From DASQWP01 sp050697555 (lineage in GTDB: Bacteria; Actinomycetota; Thermoleophilia; Gaiellales; Gaiellaceae), in contig JBOHAD010000007.1 of the NCBI GenBank assembly GCA_050697555.1, positions 1 to 62,670 on the forward strand: a DNA stretch of 62,670 nt. The letters are read 5' to 3'. Both the position numbers and the translations under genes were made by a program. The notes below the pieces were generated by a model. That model made no database searches, had not been told where the DNA came from, and saw only the letters and a list, made by a program, of their open reading frames with translations. How positions within the stretch are numbered: position 1 is the stretch's first letter; each line of letters starts with the position of its first letter. Below, one piece after another: positions 23,338 to 33,056 of this stretch.

Positions 23338-23910
23338 GTGGCTGCGCACGCCGAGACGGCGAAGCTCTTGCTGGACGGAGAGGCCCTCCGTCGCACCGTC
23401 GTCCGGATCGCGCACGAGATCGTGGAGCGAAACCCCGACCTCGAGCGGACGGCGCTGGTCGGCATCCACACGCGCGGCGTCCCGGTGGCGCAGCGGCTCC
23501 GGCGGCTGATCGAGGAGTTCACCGGAACGGGAATCCCGCTCGGCACCCTCGACATCACCTTCCACCGCGACGACGTCCACGTGCGCGGCGGAGGGGCGCC
23601 GCTCCATCCGCAGCCGGTCGTGCGCGCGACGCGGCTCGACTTCCCGCTCGAGGGGATGACGTGCGTCCTCTGCGACGACGTCCTCTACACGGGGAGGACG
23701 ATCCGGGCCGCGATCGACGCGCTCTTCGACTACGGTCGCCCGGCCCGCGTCCAGCTCGCCGTGATCGTCGATCGCGGCCACCGCGAGCTCCCCATCCGGC
23801 CCGACTACGTCGGCAAGAACCTGCCCACCGCGCGCGACGAGCGCGTCCAGGTGCAGCTCGTCGAGGTCGACGAGGTCGACCGCGTCCTGCTCGTCCCACA
23901 GGAGGAATGA
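23338..23910 (+). CDS. pyrR: Pyrimidine operon regulator / uracil phosphoribosyltransferase PyrR
   Basis: 190 aa from GTG 23338. The phosphoribosyltransferase motif VLCDDVLYTGRT is at about 110–121, and the N-terminal EIVERN…LVGIHTRGVPVAQRL block is typical of PyrR. It binds the pyr mRNA in response to UMP/UTP and has weak uracil phosphoribosyltransferase activity. GTG 23338 is chosen over TTG 23332 because AAAGGAG is spaced 6 nt from it. It is the first gene of the pyr operon, 0–20 nt from pyrB, and autoregulates through the loop just upstream. Confidence 0.93.
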   Translation: MAAHAETAKLLLDGEALRRTVVRIAHEIVERNPDLERTALVGIHTRGVPVAQRLRRLIEEFTGTGIPLGTLDITFHRDDVHVRGGGAPLHPQPVVRATRLDFPLEGMTCVLCDDVLYTGRTIRAAIDALFDYGRPARVQLAVIVDRGHRELPIRPDYVGKNLPTARDERVQVQLVEVDEVDRVLLVPQEE

Positions 23911-24909
23911 ATGGCTGACGTCCGACCCCTGCTCCGCGAGGAGCTCCTGCCGCCCCGGCGCCCGCCGCGCCGCCACCTGATCTCGATCGCAGACCTCGAG
24001 CGCGAGGACGTCGAGCGCCTGCTCGCGCTCTCGCGCACCTTCGCCCGCTCGCTCGAGCGCGACGTCAAGAAGCTCCCGACGCTGCGCGGACGGCTCGTCG
24101 TCAACGCCTTCTTCGAGGCGTCCACACGCACGTCGTCGAGCTTCGAGCTGGCGGCGAAGCGGCTCTCTGCGGACGTCATGTCGCTCAAGGCCTCGGGCTC
24201 CTCGCTCGAGAAGGGCGAGTCGCTGAAGGACACGCTGCTGACGATCGGCGCGTACGACCCGGACGTGATGGTCATCCGGCACGGGCAGATCGGCGCGCCG
24301 CAGCTCGCCGCGCGCTACACGAGCGCGCACGTCGTCAACGCCGGGGACGGCACGCACCAGCACCCGACGCAGGCGCTCCTCGACCTCTACACCCTCGACG
24401 AGGAGCTCGGCGGCATCGAGGGGCTGCACGTGGCGATCGTGGGCGACGTCCTCCACTCGCGGGTCGCGCGCTCGAACGTGCAGGCGCTCCTCCTCATGGG
24501 CGCGCGCGTGACCCTCGTCGGGCCGCCGCCCCTGATCCCGCGCGGCATCGAGAGCATGGGCTGCGAGGTCTCGCACGACATCGCCGCGATCAAGTCCGCG
24601 GACGTCGTCTACGTCCTCCGCATGCAGAGGGAGCGGATGCTCGAGGGCGCGAACTACGTCCCCAGCCTGCGCGAGTACACCGCCTGCTGGGGCGTGACGC
24701 CTGAGCGCTTGCGGCCGGGGCAGAAGGTCATGCACCCCGGGCCCATGAATCGAGGCGTCGAGATCGACCCGGCCGTCGCCGACGCGGCCGAATCGCTCAT
24801 CGAGCGGCAGGTGCGGAGCGGGCTGGTCGTCCGGATGGCCGTCCTCTACGACCTCCTCACGCAGGGCCCCGTCGAGGTCAAGGTCGCCGAGATCGAGGAG
24901 GTGGCGTAG
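23911..24909 (+). CDS. pyrB: Aspartate carbamoyltransferase catalytic subunit
   Basis: 332 aa. The carbamoyl-phosphate loop S71-T72-R73-T74 (EASTRTSSSFE), HGQIGAPQL, GDGTHQHPTQALLD and HPGPMNRG blocks identify ATCase, which joins carbamoyl phosphate and aspartate to give carbamoyl aspartate. An AGGAGG-like site precedes the ATG; an ATG four bases earlier ends after three codons. No pyrI regulatory subunit is present, as expected for this class. The stop is immediately followed by the pyrC start. Confidence 0.96.
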   Translation: MADVRPLLREELLPPRRPPRRHLISIADLEREDVERLLALSRTFARSLERDVKKLPTLRGRLVVNAFFEASTRTSSSFELAAKRLSADVMSLKASGSSLEKGESLKDTLLTIGAYDPDVMVIRHGQIGAPQLAARYTSAHVVNAGDGTHQHPTQALLDLYTLDEELGGIEGLHVAIVGDVLHSRVARSNVQALLLMGARVTLVGPPPLIPRGIESMGCEVSHDIAAIKSADVVYVLRMQRERMLEGANYVPSLREYTACWGVTPERLRPGQKVMHPGPMNRGVEIDPAVADAAESLIERQVRSGLVVRMAVLYDLLTQGPVEVKVAEIEEVA

Positions 24910-26195
24910 GTGCTCTGGTCGAGAAACGGCCGCAGGGACAGCCTCACGTTCGAGGGAGTTCGCGCGGTCGACCCGGTCGAAGGGGTCGACGACTACCTCG
25001 ACATCCACGTCGAGGACGGCGTCATCGCTCGCCTCGCACCCGGGACCCGAGCCCGCGACGACAGTCGCGAGCTCGTCGCCGCCCCCGCGTTCGTCGACCC
25101 GCACGTCCACATGCGGACGCCGGGCCGCGAGGACGAGGAGGACCTCGCCTCCGGGACTCAGGCGGCGGCCGCCGGCGGCTACTGCGCCATTCTCGCCATG
25201 CCCAACACGGACCCGGTCGTCGACTCGGCCGCCGTGCTCGGCTCGCTCGTCGAGCGTGCGGAAGCCGAGGCGGAGGTGCCCGTCGGCTTCCTCGCCGCGA
25301 TCACGAAGGCGCAGGAGGGCGCGGAGCTCACCGAGATGGTCGAGCTCGCCGAGCGCGGCGCCGCCGGCTTCACGGACGACGGCCGGCCGGTCGTCGCCCC
25401 GGGGCTCATGCGCCGGGCGCTCCAGTACGGGGCCGCCGCGAAGCGGCCGCTCGCCGTTCACTGCGAGGAGCCGACCCTGTCGCGCGGCGGGCACGTCCAC
25501 GAGGGCGTCGTCTCGGCCGAGCTCGGCTTCGGCGGCTATCCCTCGGTGGCCGAGAGCGTCATGGTCGAGCGCGACCTCACGCTCGCCGGCCACGAGGAGC
25601 GGCCACTTCACCTGCTCCACCTCTCCGCGCACGAGTCGGTCGACTCGCTGCGGCGGGCGCAGGCGGCCGGCGTGAGAGCGACCGCCGAGGTGACGCCGCA
25701 TCACCTCTGTCTCACGGAGGAGGCGGTTCGGTCGCTCGACCCCAACGTGAAGATGAATCCTCCGCTGCGATCCGAGCAGGATCGCGGCGGGTTGGTGGAC
25801 GCGCTCCGGGACGGCACGATCGCGGCGATCGCCACCGATCACGCTCCTCATGCCCGCCACGAGAAGGAGGTCCCGTTCGAGGAGGCGCCCTTCGGGGTCA
25901 CCGGACTCGAGACGGCCTTCGCCGCGCTCTACACGCGCCTCGTCGAGCCGGGGATCCTGCCGCTCGAGACGCTCCTCGAGCGCCTGAGCGCAGGCCCGGC
26001 GCGGATCTACGGGCTCGAGCCGCCGCGGATCGCGGTCGGTGCGCCCGCGAACCTCGTGCTCCTTGACCTCGAGACGACCTGGCGGGTGGGGGAGGGCCGC
26101 TTCCGCTCCAAGTCGGCGAACTCGTGGCTCCTCGGCGAAGCGCTCCGCGGCAAGGTCGTCCAGACGATCGCGGCCGGGAAGCTGGTGTACGGCCC

Positions 26196-26199
<4 letters not shown>
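24910..26199 (+). CDS. pyrC: Dihydroorotase
   Basis: 429 aa, type I dihydroorotase (amidohydrolase superfamily). The zinc ligands H65 and H67 (DPHVHMRTPG), a later FTDDGRPV block and the catalytic D310-H311-A-P-H314 are intact. It cyclises carbamoyl aspartate to dihydroorotate. The start is GTG 24910, directly abutting the pyrB TAG and 8 nt after GGAGG. It ends in a GTGA overlap with carA. Confidence 0.95.
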
Positions 26200-27225
<1,026 letters not shown>

Positions 27226-27242
<17 letters not shown>

Positions 27243-30200
27243 CCTCAGAACGATCTGCCTGATCGGGTCGGGCCCGATCGTGATCGGCCAGGCCTGCGAG
27301 TTCGACTACGCCGGGAGCCAGGCGCTCAAGGTGCTGCGCGCCGAGGGCTACCGCACCGTCGTCGTGAACTCGAACCCGGCGACGATCATGACCGACCCGG
27401 GCTTCGCCGACCGCACCTACCTCGAGCCGCTCGATCTCGAGAGCGTCGCCGGCGTCCTTTCGCGCGAGCGCCCGGACGCGCTCCTGCCGACCCTCGGGGG
27501 TCAGACGGCCCTCAACCTCGCGCGCCGGCTGGCCGAGGAGGACGTCCTGGAGGAGCTCGGCATCGAGCTCATCGGAGCGTCCTTCGAGGCGATCTCGCGC
27601 GCCGAGGATCGCCGGCTCTTCCGCGAGACGATGGAGGGCGTCGGCCTCCGAGTGCCCGCGAGCCGCATCGTCACCGACGTCTCCGAGATCGAGGGGATGC
27701 CCGTTCCCGCCGTGGTCCGGCCGGCCTTCACGCTCGGAGGCCATGGAGGCGGCTTCACAGAAACCCCTTCCGATCTCCGTCGCCAGACGGAGATCGGAAT
27801 TGAAGAGAGCCCGATCGGCCAGGTGCTCGTCGAGGAGTCCGTTCGAGGTTGGGACGAGTTCGAGCTCGAGGTCATGCGCGACCGGCGCGACAACGTCGTC
27901 GTCGTCTGCTCGATCGAGAACCTCGACCCCATGGGCGTCCACACCGGCGACTCGGTGACGGTCGCACCGCAGATGACGCTCTCGGACGAGGCCTACCAGG
28001 AGCTCCGCGACGCGGCCGCGAGAGTGATCCGCGCGGTCGGCGTCGAGACCGGCGGCTCGAACATCCAGTTCGCGCGCGAGCGTGAGACCGGCGAGCTGCG
28101 CGTGATCGAGATGAACCCGCGCGTCTCCCGCTCCTCCGCGCTCGCGAGCAAGGCGACCGGCTACCCGATCGCCAAGGTGGCCGCGAAGCTCGCGGTCGGC
28201 TACACGCTCGACGAGATCCCGAACGACCTCACCGGTACGACGCCGGCGAGCTTCGAGCCGACGCTCGACTACGTAGTCGTCAAGTTCCCGCGCTTCGCGT
28301 TCGAGAAGTTCCCCGGGGCCGACGAGACGCTCGGGACGCAGATGAAGTCGGTCGGGGAGGCGATGGGGATCGGGCGCACGTTCTCGGAGGCGTTCTTGAA
28401 GGCGATGCGCTCCAGGGAGCTCGACGCGGGCGCGACCACGCCGTGGGCGAGCCTCGACGACCTCCCAGAGGGCGTCCACCCCTGGTTCCGCGCCGAGCTC
28501 GAGCGCGCGAAGGCGACCTTGTGTTCCACGGGCACAATCTCGGACCTGGTCGCCGACGACTGGGTTCGCCTCAAAGCCGCGGGTTGGTCGGACGCCGAGA
28601 TCGCCACTAGGTGGAACACAAGCGAGGAACGAGCGCGGGCGCACCGGCGGGCCTGGGGGGTGCGGCCGGCGTACCGGCGGGTCGACTCGTGCGCGGCCGA
28701 GGTGGAAGCCCGCTCGAACTACCTCTACTCCACCTGGGGAGAGGAAGACGAGCCCCGGGAGGCGGGCCTGCCGCCCGTCGTGATCCTCGGCTCGGGGCCG
28801 AACCGGATCGGCCAGGGGATCGAGTTCGACTACTGCTGCGTCCACGCGGCGCGCGCGTTCCGCGAGCTCGGCTACGAGACGGTGATGGTCAACTGCAATC
28901 CGGAGACCGTCTCGACCGACTACGACACGTCCGACCGCCTCTACTTCGAGCCGCTCGAGGCCGAGGAGGTGCTCGAGATCTGTCACCGCGAGCAGCCCCT
29001 CGGCGTCGTCGCCCAGTTCGGGGGTCAGACCCCGTTGAAGCTTGCGCACGAGATCGAGAAGGAAGGCCACCGGATCCTGGGGACGCCCCACGAGGCCGTC
29101 GACCTCGCCGAGGACCGGGAGCGCTTCGCGGCCCTCTGCGACGAGCTCGAAATCGCCGTCCCCCCGTGGAGTGTCGCCTCTGACTCCGCCACGGCGGTCG
29201 CGGCCTCGGAGTCGATCGGATATCCAGTTCTCGTCCGGCCGTCGTACGTCCTCGGCGGCCGGCGGATGCGGGTCTGCTACGGCTACGAGGCCGTCGCGGA
29301 CGCAGCCGCAGGCTGCGGCCGCGTCCTGGTGGACCGCTTCCTCGAAGGCGCCGTCGAGATCGACGTGGACGCGCTTTGCGACGGAGGCGAGACCTACGTC
29401 GCCGCCGTGATGCAGCACGTCGAGGAGGCGGGAGTCCACTCGGGCGACTCGTCCTGCGTGCTGCCGGCCACCTCCCTCGAACCGGCTCGCCTCGACGAGG
29501 CGCGGGAGATCGTCCGGCGGCTCGCCCCGGCGCTCGGCGTCGTCGGCCTCGTCAACGTCCAGCTCGCGCTCCACGAGGGGCGCCTATACGTCCTCGAGGC
29601 GAATCCCCGTGCGTCGCGCACCGTCCCGTTCGCCAGCAAGGCCACCGGCATCAACCTCGTCGAAGCGGCGTGCCGTCTCATCGCGGGCGAGCGGCTCGCC
29701 GACCTCGCCCTTCCGCCGGAGGGCGTGGCGCGAACGGTGAGCGTCAAGGCGGCCGTCTTCCCCTTCGCTCGCTTCCCCGGGGCGGACACGGTGCTCGGCC
29801 CCGAGATGCGCTCCACAGGCGAGGTGATGGCGAGCGCGGCCGACTTTCCGACCGCGTTCGCCAAGGCGGAGCGCGCCGCCGGACGGCCGCTGCCCCAGGA
29901 AGGCACCGCCTTCCTCTCCGTGCGGGATGCCGACAAGGCGGCCGCGGTGGAGCTCGCCCAGCGCCTGGCGGGGCTCGGCTTCGCGCTCTGCGCGACGGCT
30001 GGGACGGCCCACGCCCTCGCCGCCGCCGGGCTCGCGGTCGCGCACGTCCGCAAGGTGACCGAGGCTGGCGAGGGGCCGACGGTCGTCGACCTCATCCGCC
30101 GGCGCCGTTGCGAGCTCGTCGTCAACACTCCGGACGGCGGCGGCGCGCGCTCCGACGGCTACCTCATCCGCGAGGCGGCCCTCGTCGCCCGCATGCCTTG

Positions 30201-30306
30201 CGTGACGACCATGGCAGGCGCCGCGGCCGCCGTCGAGGCGATCGCGCGGGCGAGCCGCGGCGAGACGATCTCCCTCCAGGAACGTGTTGCGAAGCGAACG
30301 GCTTAG
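27226..30306 (+). CDS. carB: Carbamoyl-phosphate synthase large subunit
   Basis: 1026 aa; E. coli CarB is 1073. Two homologous halves each carry an ATP-grasp unit and the GGQT(A/P)L block (LPTLGGQTALNLA, AQFGGQTPLKLA), and the C-terminal MGS-like allosteric domain is present (about 890–1026). It makes carbamoyl phosphate from bicarbonate, ammonia and 2 ATP. Around 28518–28622 codons with A/T third bases cluster and a 12-bp inverted repeat flanks them, yet the protein sequence there (KAAGWSDAEIA…RVDSCAAE) is conserved. The ATG at 27226 lies within carA. Confidence 0.96.
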
Positions 30307-30991
30307 CGTCGTCGCCGTCGAGGCCATGGGCCCCTACCGGCTTCTGCGCCTCGAGCGCGGGCCGGTCGACCCCGGGATCCCGGGCCAGTTCTTCATGCTG
30401 CGCCCGCCGGGCCGCCTCCTGCCCCGGCCGATGAGCCTCTGTCTCGCGGCTCCCGGCGAGCTCTGGTTCCTCCTGGACGTGATCGGGCCGGGGACGCGTG
30501 CGCTCGCCGAGGCCGAGTCGGGAGACGAGATCGGCGTCCTCGGCCCACTCGGGAACGGTTTTCGCCTCGAGGTCGCCCGCCCGCTCCTGGTCGGCGGCGG
30601 GATCGGGGTCGCGCCCTTCCCGTACCTTTCCGAGCGGCTCGGGCGTCCGCCCGCCCTCCTCGGCTTCCGGAGCGCCCTCCACGCGGAAGCGGCTGCGCTC
30701 GTCCCCAACGCCGAGGTCGTCGTCGAGCCGACGCTCGTGACCGAGGCGCTCCCGTCCGGCCGAGACGTCCTCGCGTGCGGCCCCGAGCCGATGCTGGAGG
30801 CCGTGCGTGTCTTCGCCCCAGCCGCTCAGCTCGCCTGGGAGGCGCCCATGGCGTGCGGCTACGGGGCCTGCTACGGCTGCGCCGTCGAGATCGACGGCCG
30901 GCTCAGGCGCCTCTGCGTCGACGGCCCCGTCCTCGACGGACACGCCCGGGGCCAGGCCCCGGACGTGTCTCGAAGGGACGTGGCGGCGTGA
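30284..30991 (+). CDS. pyrK: Dihydroorotate dehydrogenase electron-transfer subunit
   Basis: 235 aa from GTG 30284 (TTG 30287 is the alternative), overlapping carB by 23 bp. It has a ferredoxin-reductase-like FAD domain (PGQFFMLRPPG), an NAD-binding half (LVGGGIGVAPF, LACGPEPML) and a 2Fe-2S cluster with C191-x4-C196-x2-C199-x11-C211. With PyrD it passes electrons from dihydroorotate to NAD+. The last 15 or so residues after CVDGPVLD are encoded by a palindromic repeat (30939–30969), so the C-terminus is probably an insertion product. Confidence 0.92.
   Translation: MLRSERLSVVAVEAMGPYRLLRLERGPVDPGIPGQFFMLRPPGRLLPRPMSLCLAAPGELWFLLDVIGPGTRALAEAESGDEIGVLGPLGNGFRLEVARPLLVGGGIGVAPFPYLSERLGRPPALLGFRSALHAEAAALVPNAEVVVEPTLVTEALPSGRDVLACGPEPMLEAVRVFAPAAQLAWEAPMACGYGACYGCAVEIDGRLRRLCVDGPVLDGHARGQAPDVSRRDVAA
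30939..30969. repeat. REP-like palindrome in the 3' end of pyrK
   Basis: GACACG / CCGGGGCC-A-GGCCCCGG / CGTGTC forms a 31-bp palindrome with one mismatched pair on each side of the inner arms. The core matches the palindrome at 57806 and resembles those at 11374 and 44800. Confidence 0.55.
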
Positions 30992-31884
30992 TCGTGAACG
31001 CGAGCGGCTGCCTCGACGCGCTCACGGCGCCGGAGGTGGCCCGTCAGCTCGACGCCTTCGTGACCAAGACCGTGACACCGCTCCCGCGGGAGGGGAATGC
31101 GCCCGTCCGGATCGCCGAGACGGAGACGGCGATGCTGAACTCGATCGGGCTCGCCAACCCCGGGATCTCCGAGTTCCGCGCGGACGCGCTGCCCCGGCTC
31201 GAGGAACTCGGCATACCCATCTGGGTCTCGGTGGGCGGCTTCTGCGCAGACGATTACGCAGATCTCTGTACGCAGCTCGACGCCGAGGCTGTTGTCGACA
31301 CCATCGAACTGAATGTTTCGTGCCCCAACGTGGCCGCTGCGGACGAGTCGGCCCACGAGATCGTCTGCGCGGCGCGCGCAGCGACCGGGAAGCCCCTCTA
31401 CGCGAAGCTCTCGCCGTCCCTTCCCGACGTTGCCGCGGCGGCAGTCGCCGCGGCGGAGGCGGGCGCCGACGGCCTTTCGCTCGTGAACACGCTCCGTGGG
31501 CTCGCCCTCGACGGGCACACGCTCCGGCCGACCCTCGGCACGGGGACGGGCGGGCTCTCGGGACCAGCCCTCCGACCCGTCGCCCTCGCCGCCATCTATG
31601 CCTGCTACGAGGCCACCGAGCTCCCGATCGTCGGCATGGGCGGGGTGGAGTCCGGTCGCCACGCTCTGGAGCTCGTCGCGGCGGGCGCGTCCGCCGTCGC
31701 TCTCGGAACGGTGCTCTTCGCCGATCCTGGCGCGCCCAAGCGGATCCGTGCCGAGCTAGCCGCCGAGGCGGCCAAACATGGCTTCTCCAGCGGCTTTGCA
31801 GCGTGCGGCTGCGCTCACGACGGCGTTGTCACATTAGAGAACGACGCTCAGCGCACCCGCCCGCTCTCGAACTTGAAGGTCTAG
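30988..31884 (+). CDS. pyrD: Dihydroorotate dehydrogenase, class 1B catalytic subunit
   Basis: 298 aa from GTG 30988, in a GTGA overlap with pyrK. The FMN-binding barrel opens with VNASGCLDALTAPEV, and the class 1 loop NVSCPN places the catalytic cysteine at C112; the FMN phosphate site GMGGVESGRHALELVAAGASAV is near 215–235. The partner PyrK next door fits the NAD-linked 1B type. The last ~30 residues (GFSSGFAACGCAHDG…) extend beyond the usual end. Orotate made here needs pyrE and pyrF, neither of which is in this window. Confidence 0.93.
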   Translation: MIVNASGCLDALTAPEVARQLDAFVTKTVTPLPREGNAPVRIAETETAMLNSIGLANPGISEFRADALPRLEELGIPIWVSVGGFCADDYADLCTQLDAEAVVDTIELNVSCPNVAAADESAHEIVCAARAATGKPLYAKLSPSLPDVAAAAVAAAEAGADGLSLVNTLRGLALDGHTLRPTLGTGTGGLSGPALRPVALAAIYACYEATELPIVGMGGVESGRHALELVAAGASAVALGTVLFADPGAPKRIRAELAAEAAKHGFSSGFAACGCAHDGVVTLENDAQRTRPLSNLKV

Positions 31885-31900
31885 AGGGCGCTGTTAGAAT
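31873..31900 (+). promoter_or_regulatory. Promoter of mihF (leaderless)
   Basis: TTGAAG and TAGAAT with a 16-bp spacer, the -10 ending 8 nt before the mihF ATG. This is the best-formed promoter of the window. It would drive mihF-gmk-rpoZ-coaBC independently of the pyr genes. Confidence 0.8.
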
Positions 31901-31908
31901 GGCGCGCC

Positions 31909-32238
31909 ATGCAAGGCACCAAGACGCAGGTCCAGGCGCCCCTCCGCTCTCTGGATCAACGGATGGAGGCGCTGCGGAGGGCAAACGAGATCCGCGTCAG
32001 ACGGGCCCAGCTGAAGAAGGATCTCAAGGCAGGGAGCGTGCAGATCGAGAGCATCCTGCGCAAGCCGCCCGAGTACGTCGAGACCGCCAAGGTCTTCGAC
32101 ATCCTCATGGCCGTGCCGAAGTTCGGGCGGGTGAAGGCCGCCCGCTTCCTCAACCAGTGCCGCATCAGCCAGTCGAAGACCGTGGGCGGGCTGTCCGACC
32201 GCCAGCGCGCCGAGCTGGTCGGCCTCCTGCGCCGCTGA
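31909..32238 (+). CDS. mihF: Integration host factor, actinobacterial type
   Basis: 109 aa. The sequence RRAQLKKDLKAGSVQIESIL…VFDILMAVPKFGRVKAARFLNQCRISQSKTVGGLSDRQRAELVG matches mIHF/sIHF, a nucleoid-associated protein unrelated to the E. coli IHF subunits. The helix-two-turn-helix region (PKFGRVKAARFL) binds DNA; the protein supports phage integration and chromosome organisation. The family is typical of Actinomycetota and lies next to gmk in many of them, as here. It has its own strong promoter and overlaps gmk through CTGA. Confidence 0.95.
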   Translation: MQGTKTQVQAPLRSLDQRMEALRRANEIRVRRAQLKKDLKAGSVQIESILRKPPEYVETAKVFDILMAVPKFGRVKAARFLNQCRISQSKTVGGLSDRQRAELVGLLRR

Positions 32239-32813
32239 CCCGAACCCCGAGGCTCTTCGTCGTCACGGGTCCGTCGGGGGCGGGCAAGGGCACCCTCATC
32301 CGCGAGCTTCTCGCCCGCCGGAGCGATCTCGAGCTCGCCGTCTCCGCGACGACCCGCCCCAGGCGCCCCGGCGAGACGGAAGGCGTCCACTACTACTTCC
32401 TGAGCGAGGAGGAGTTCGACCGTCGCGTAGCCGCGGGTGAGTTCCTCGAGTACGTCTCCTTCGTCACCCAGCGCTCCGGGACGCTCCACGCGGAGATCGA
32501 GCGCATCGTCGCCGCGGGCCGTGCCTGCCTGCTCGAGCTCGAGCCCACCGGGGCTCTCGCCGTGCGCGACCTCGTCCCGGGCAGCGTCACGATCTTCGTC
32601 GACGCCCCGATCCAGGAGCTCGAGCGGCGCCTGCGCGAGCGCGCGACCGAGAGCGCGGGAGAGATCGACGAGCGCCTGGCGCTCGCGCGCGAGCACCGGA
32701 AGCTGGCTGGCGAGTTCGACTACGTGGTCGAGAACGACGACGTCGAGCGAGCGGTCTCCCGGATCGAGGAAATCGTCGACCGCGAGCTGGCAGGTAAGCT
32801 TTCCGCACGATGA
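32235..32813 (+). CDS. gmk: Guanylate kinase with CTG start
   Basis: 192 aa from CTG 32235. The P-loop GPSGAGKGT is at residues 12–20, followed by SATTRPRRPGE and GVHYYF, the GMP-binding region. It phosphorylates GMP to GDP. The family N-terminus (a few residues, then xLFVVTGPSGAGK) requires a start at about 32235. There the sequence is CTG ACC CGA, with CTG overlapping the mihF TGA, and no ATG, GTG or TTG in frame occurs between this point and the P-loop or for a plausible distance upstream. The gene overlaps rpoZ by ATGA. Confidence 0.93.
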   Translation: MTRTPRLFVVTGPSGAGKGTLIRELLARRSDLELAVSATTRPRRPGETEGVHYYFLSEEEFDRRVAAGEFLEYVSFVTQRSGTLHAEIERIVAAGRACLLELEPTGALAVRDLVPGSVTIFVDAPIQELERRLRERATESAGEIDERLALAREHRKLAGEFDYVVENDDVERAVSRIEEIVDRELAGKLSAR

Positions 32814-33040
32814 TGCATCCACGACTGGACGACCTGCTCGGAAGCGTCGAAGGCTCGCGGTACGGACTGGTGATCGCGTCCGCCAAGCGCGCCCGGCAGA
32901 TCAACAACTATCACCACCAGCTCGGCGAGGGCACGTTCGACGACTTTCCGCCGCCGCTCGTCGAGTCGCGCTCGAAGAACTACCTGACGCTGGCCCTCGA
33001 GGAGATCGCCGAGGGCAAGATCACCGTCTCGTACAAGTAG
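32810..33040 (+). CDS. rpoZ: RNA polymerase omega subunit
   Basis: 76 aa. The omega signature is present: RYGLVIASAKRARQINNYHHQLGEG followed by SKNYLTLALEEIAEGKITV. It helps assemble RNA polymerase and, in some bacteria, its response to ppGpp. The start ATG 32810 overlaps the gmk TGA; ATG 32813 is equally possible. The mihF-gmk-rpoZ-coaBC order is common in Actinomycetota. Confidence 0.93.
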   Translation: MMHPRLDDLLGSVEGSRYGLVIASAKRARQINNYHHQLGEGTFDDFPPPLVESRSKNYLTLALEEIAEGKITVSYK

Positions 33041-33056
33041 TCCGCAGAGGGCCGGC

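Noticed and set aside
29026..29041. GGGGGTCAGACCCCG in carB as another copy of the palindromic repeat
   Set aside because: It encodes the conserved CarB GGQTPL motif, also present in the first half of the protein as GGQTAL, so the resemblance is coincidental.
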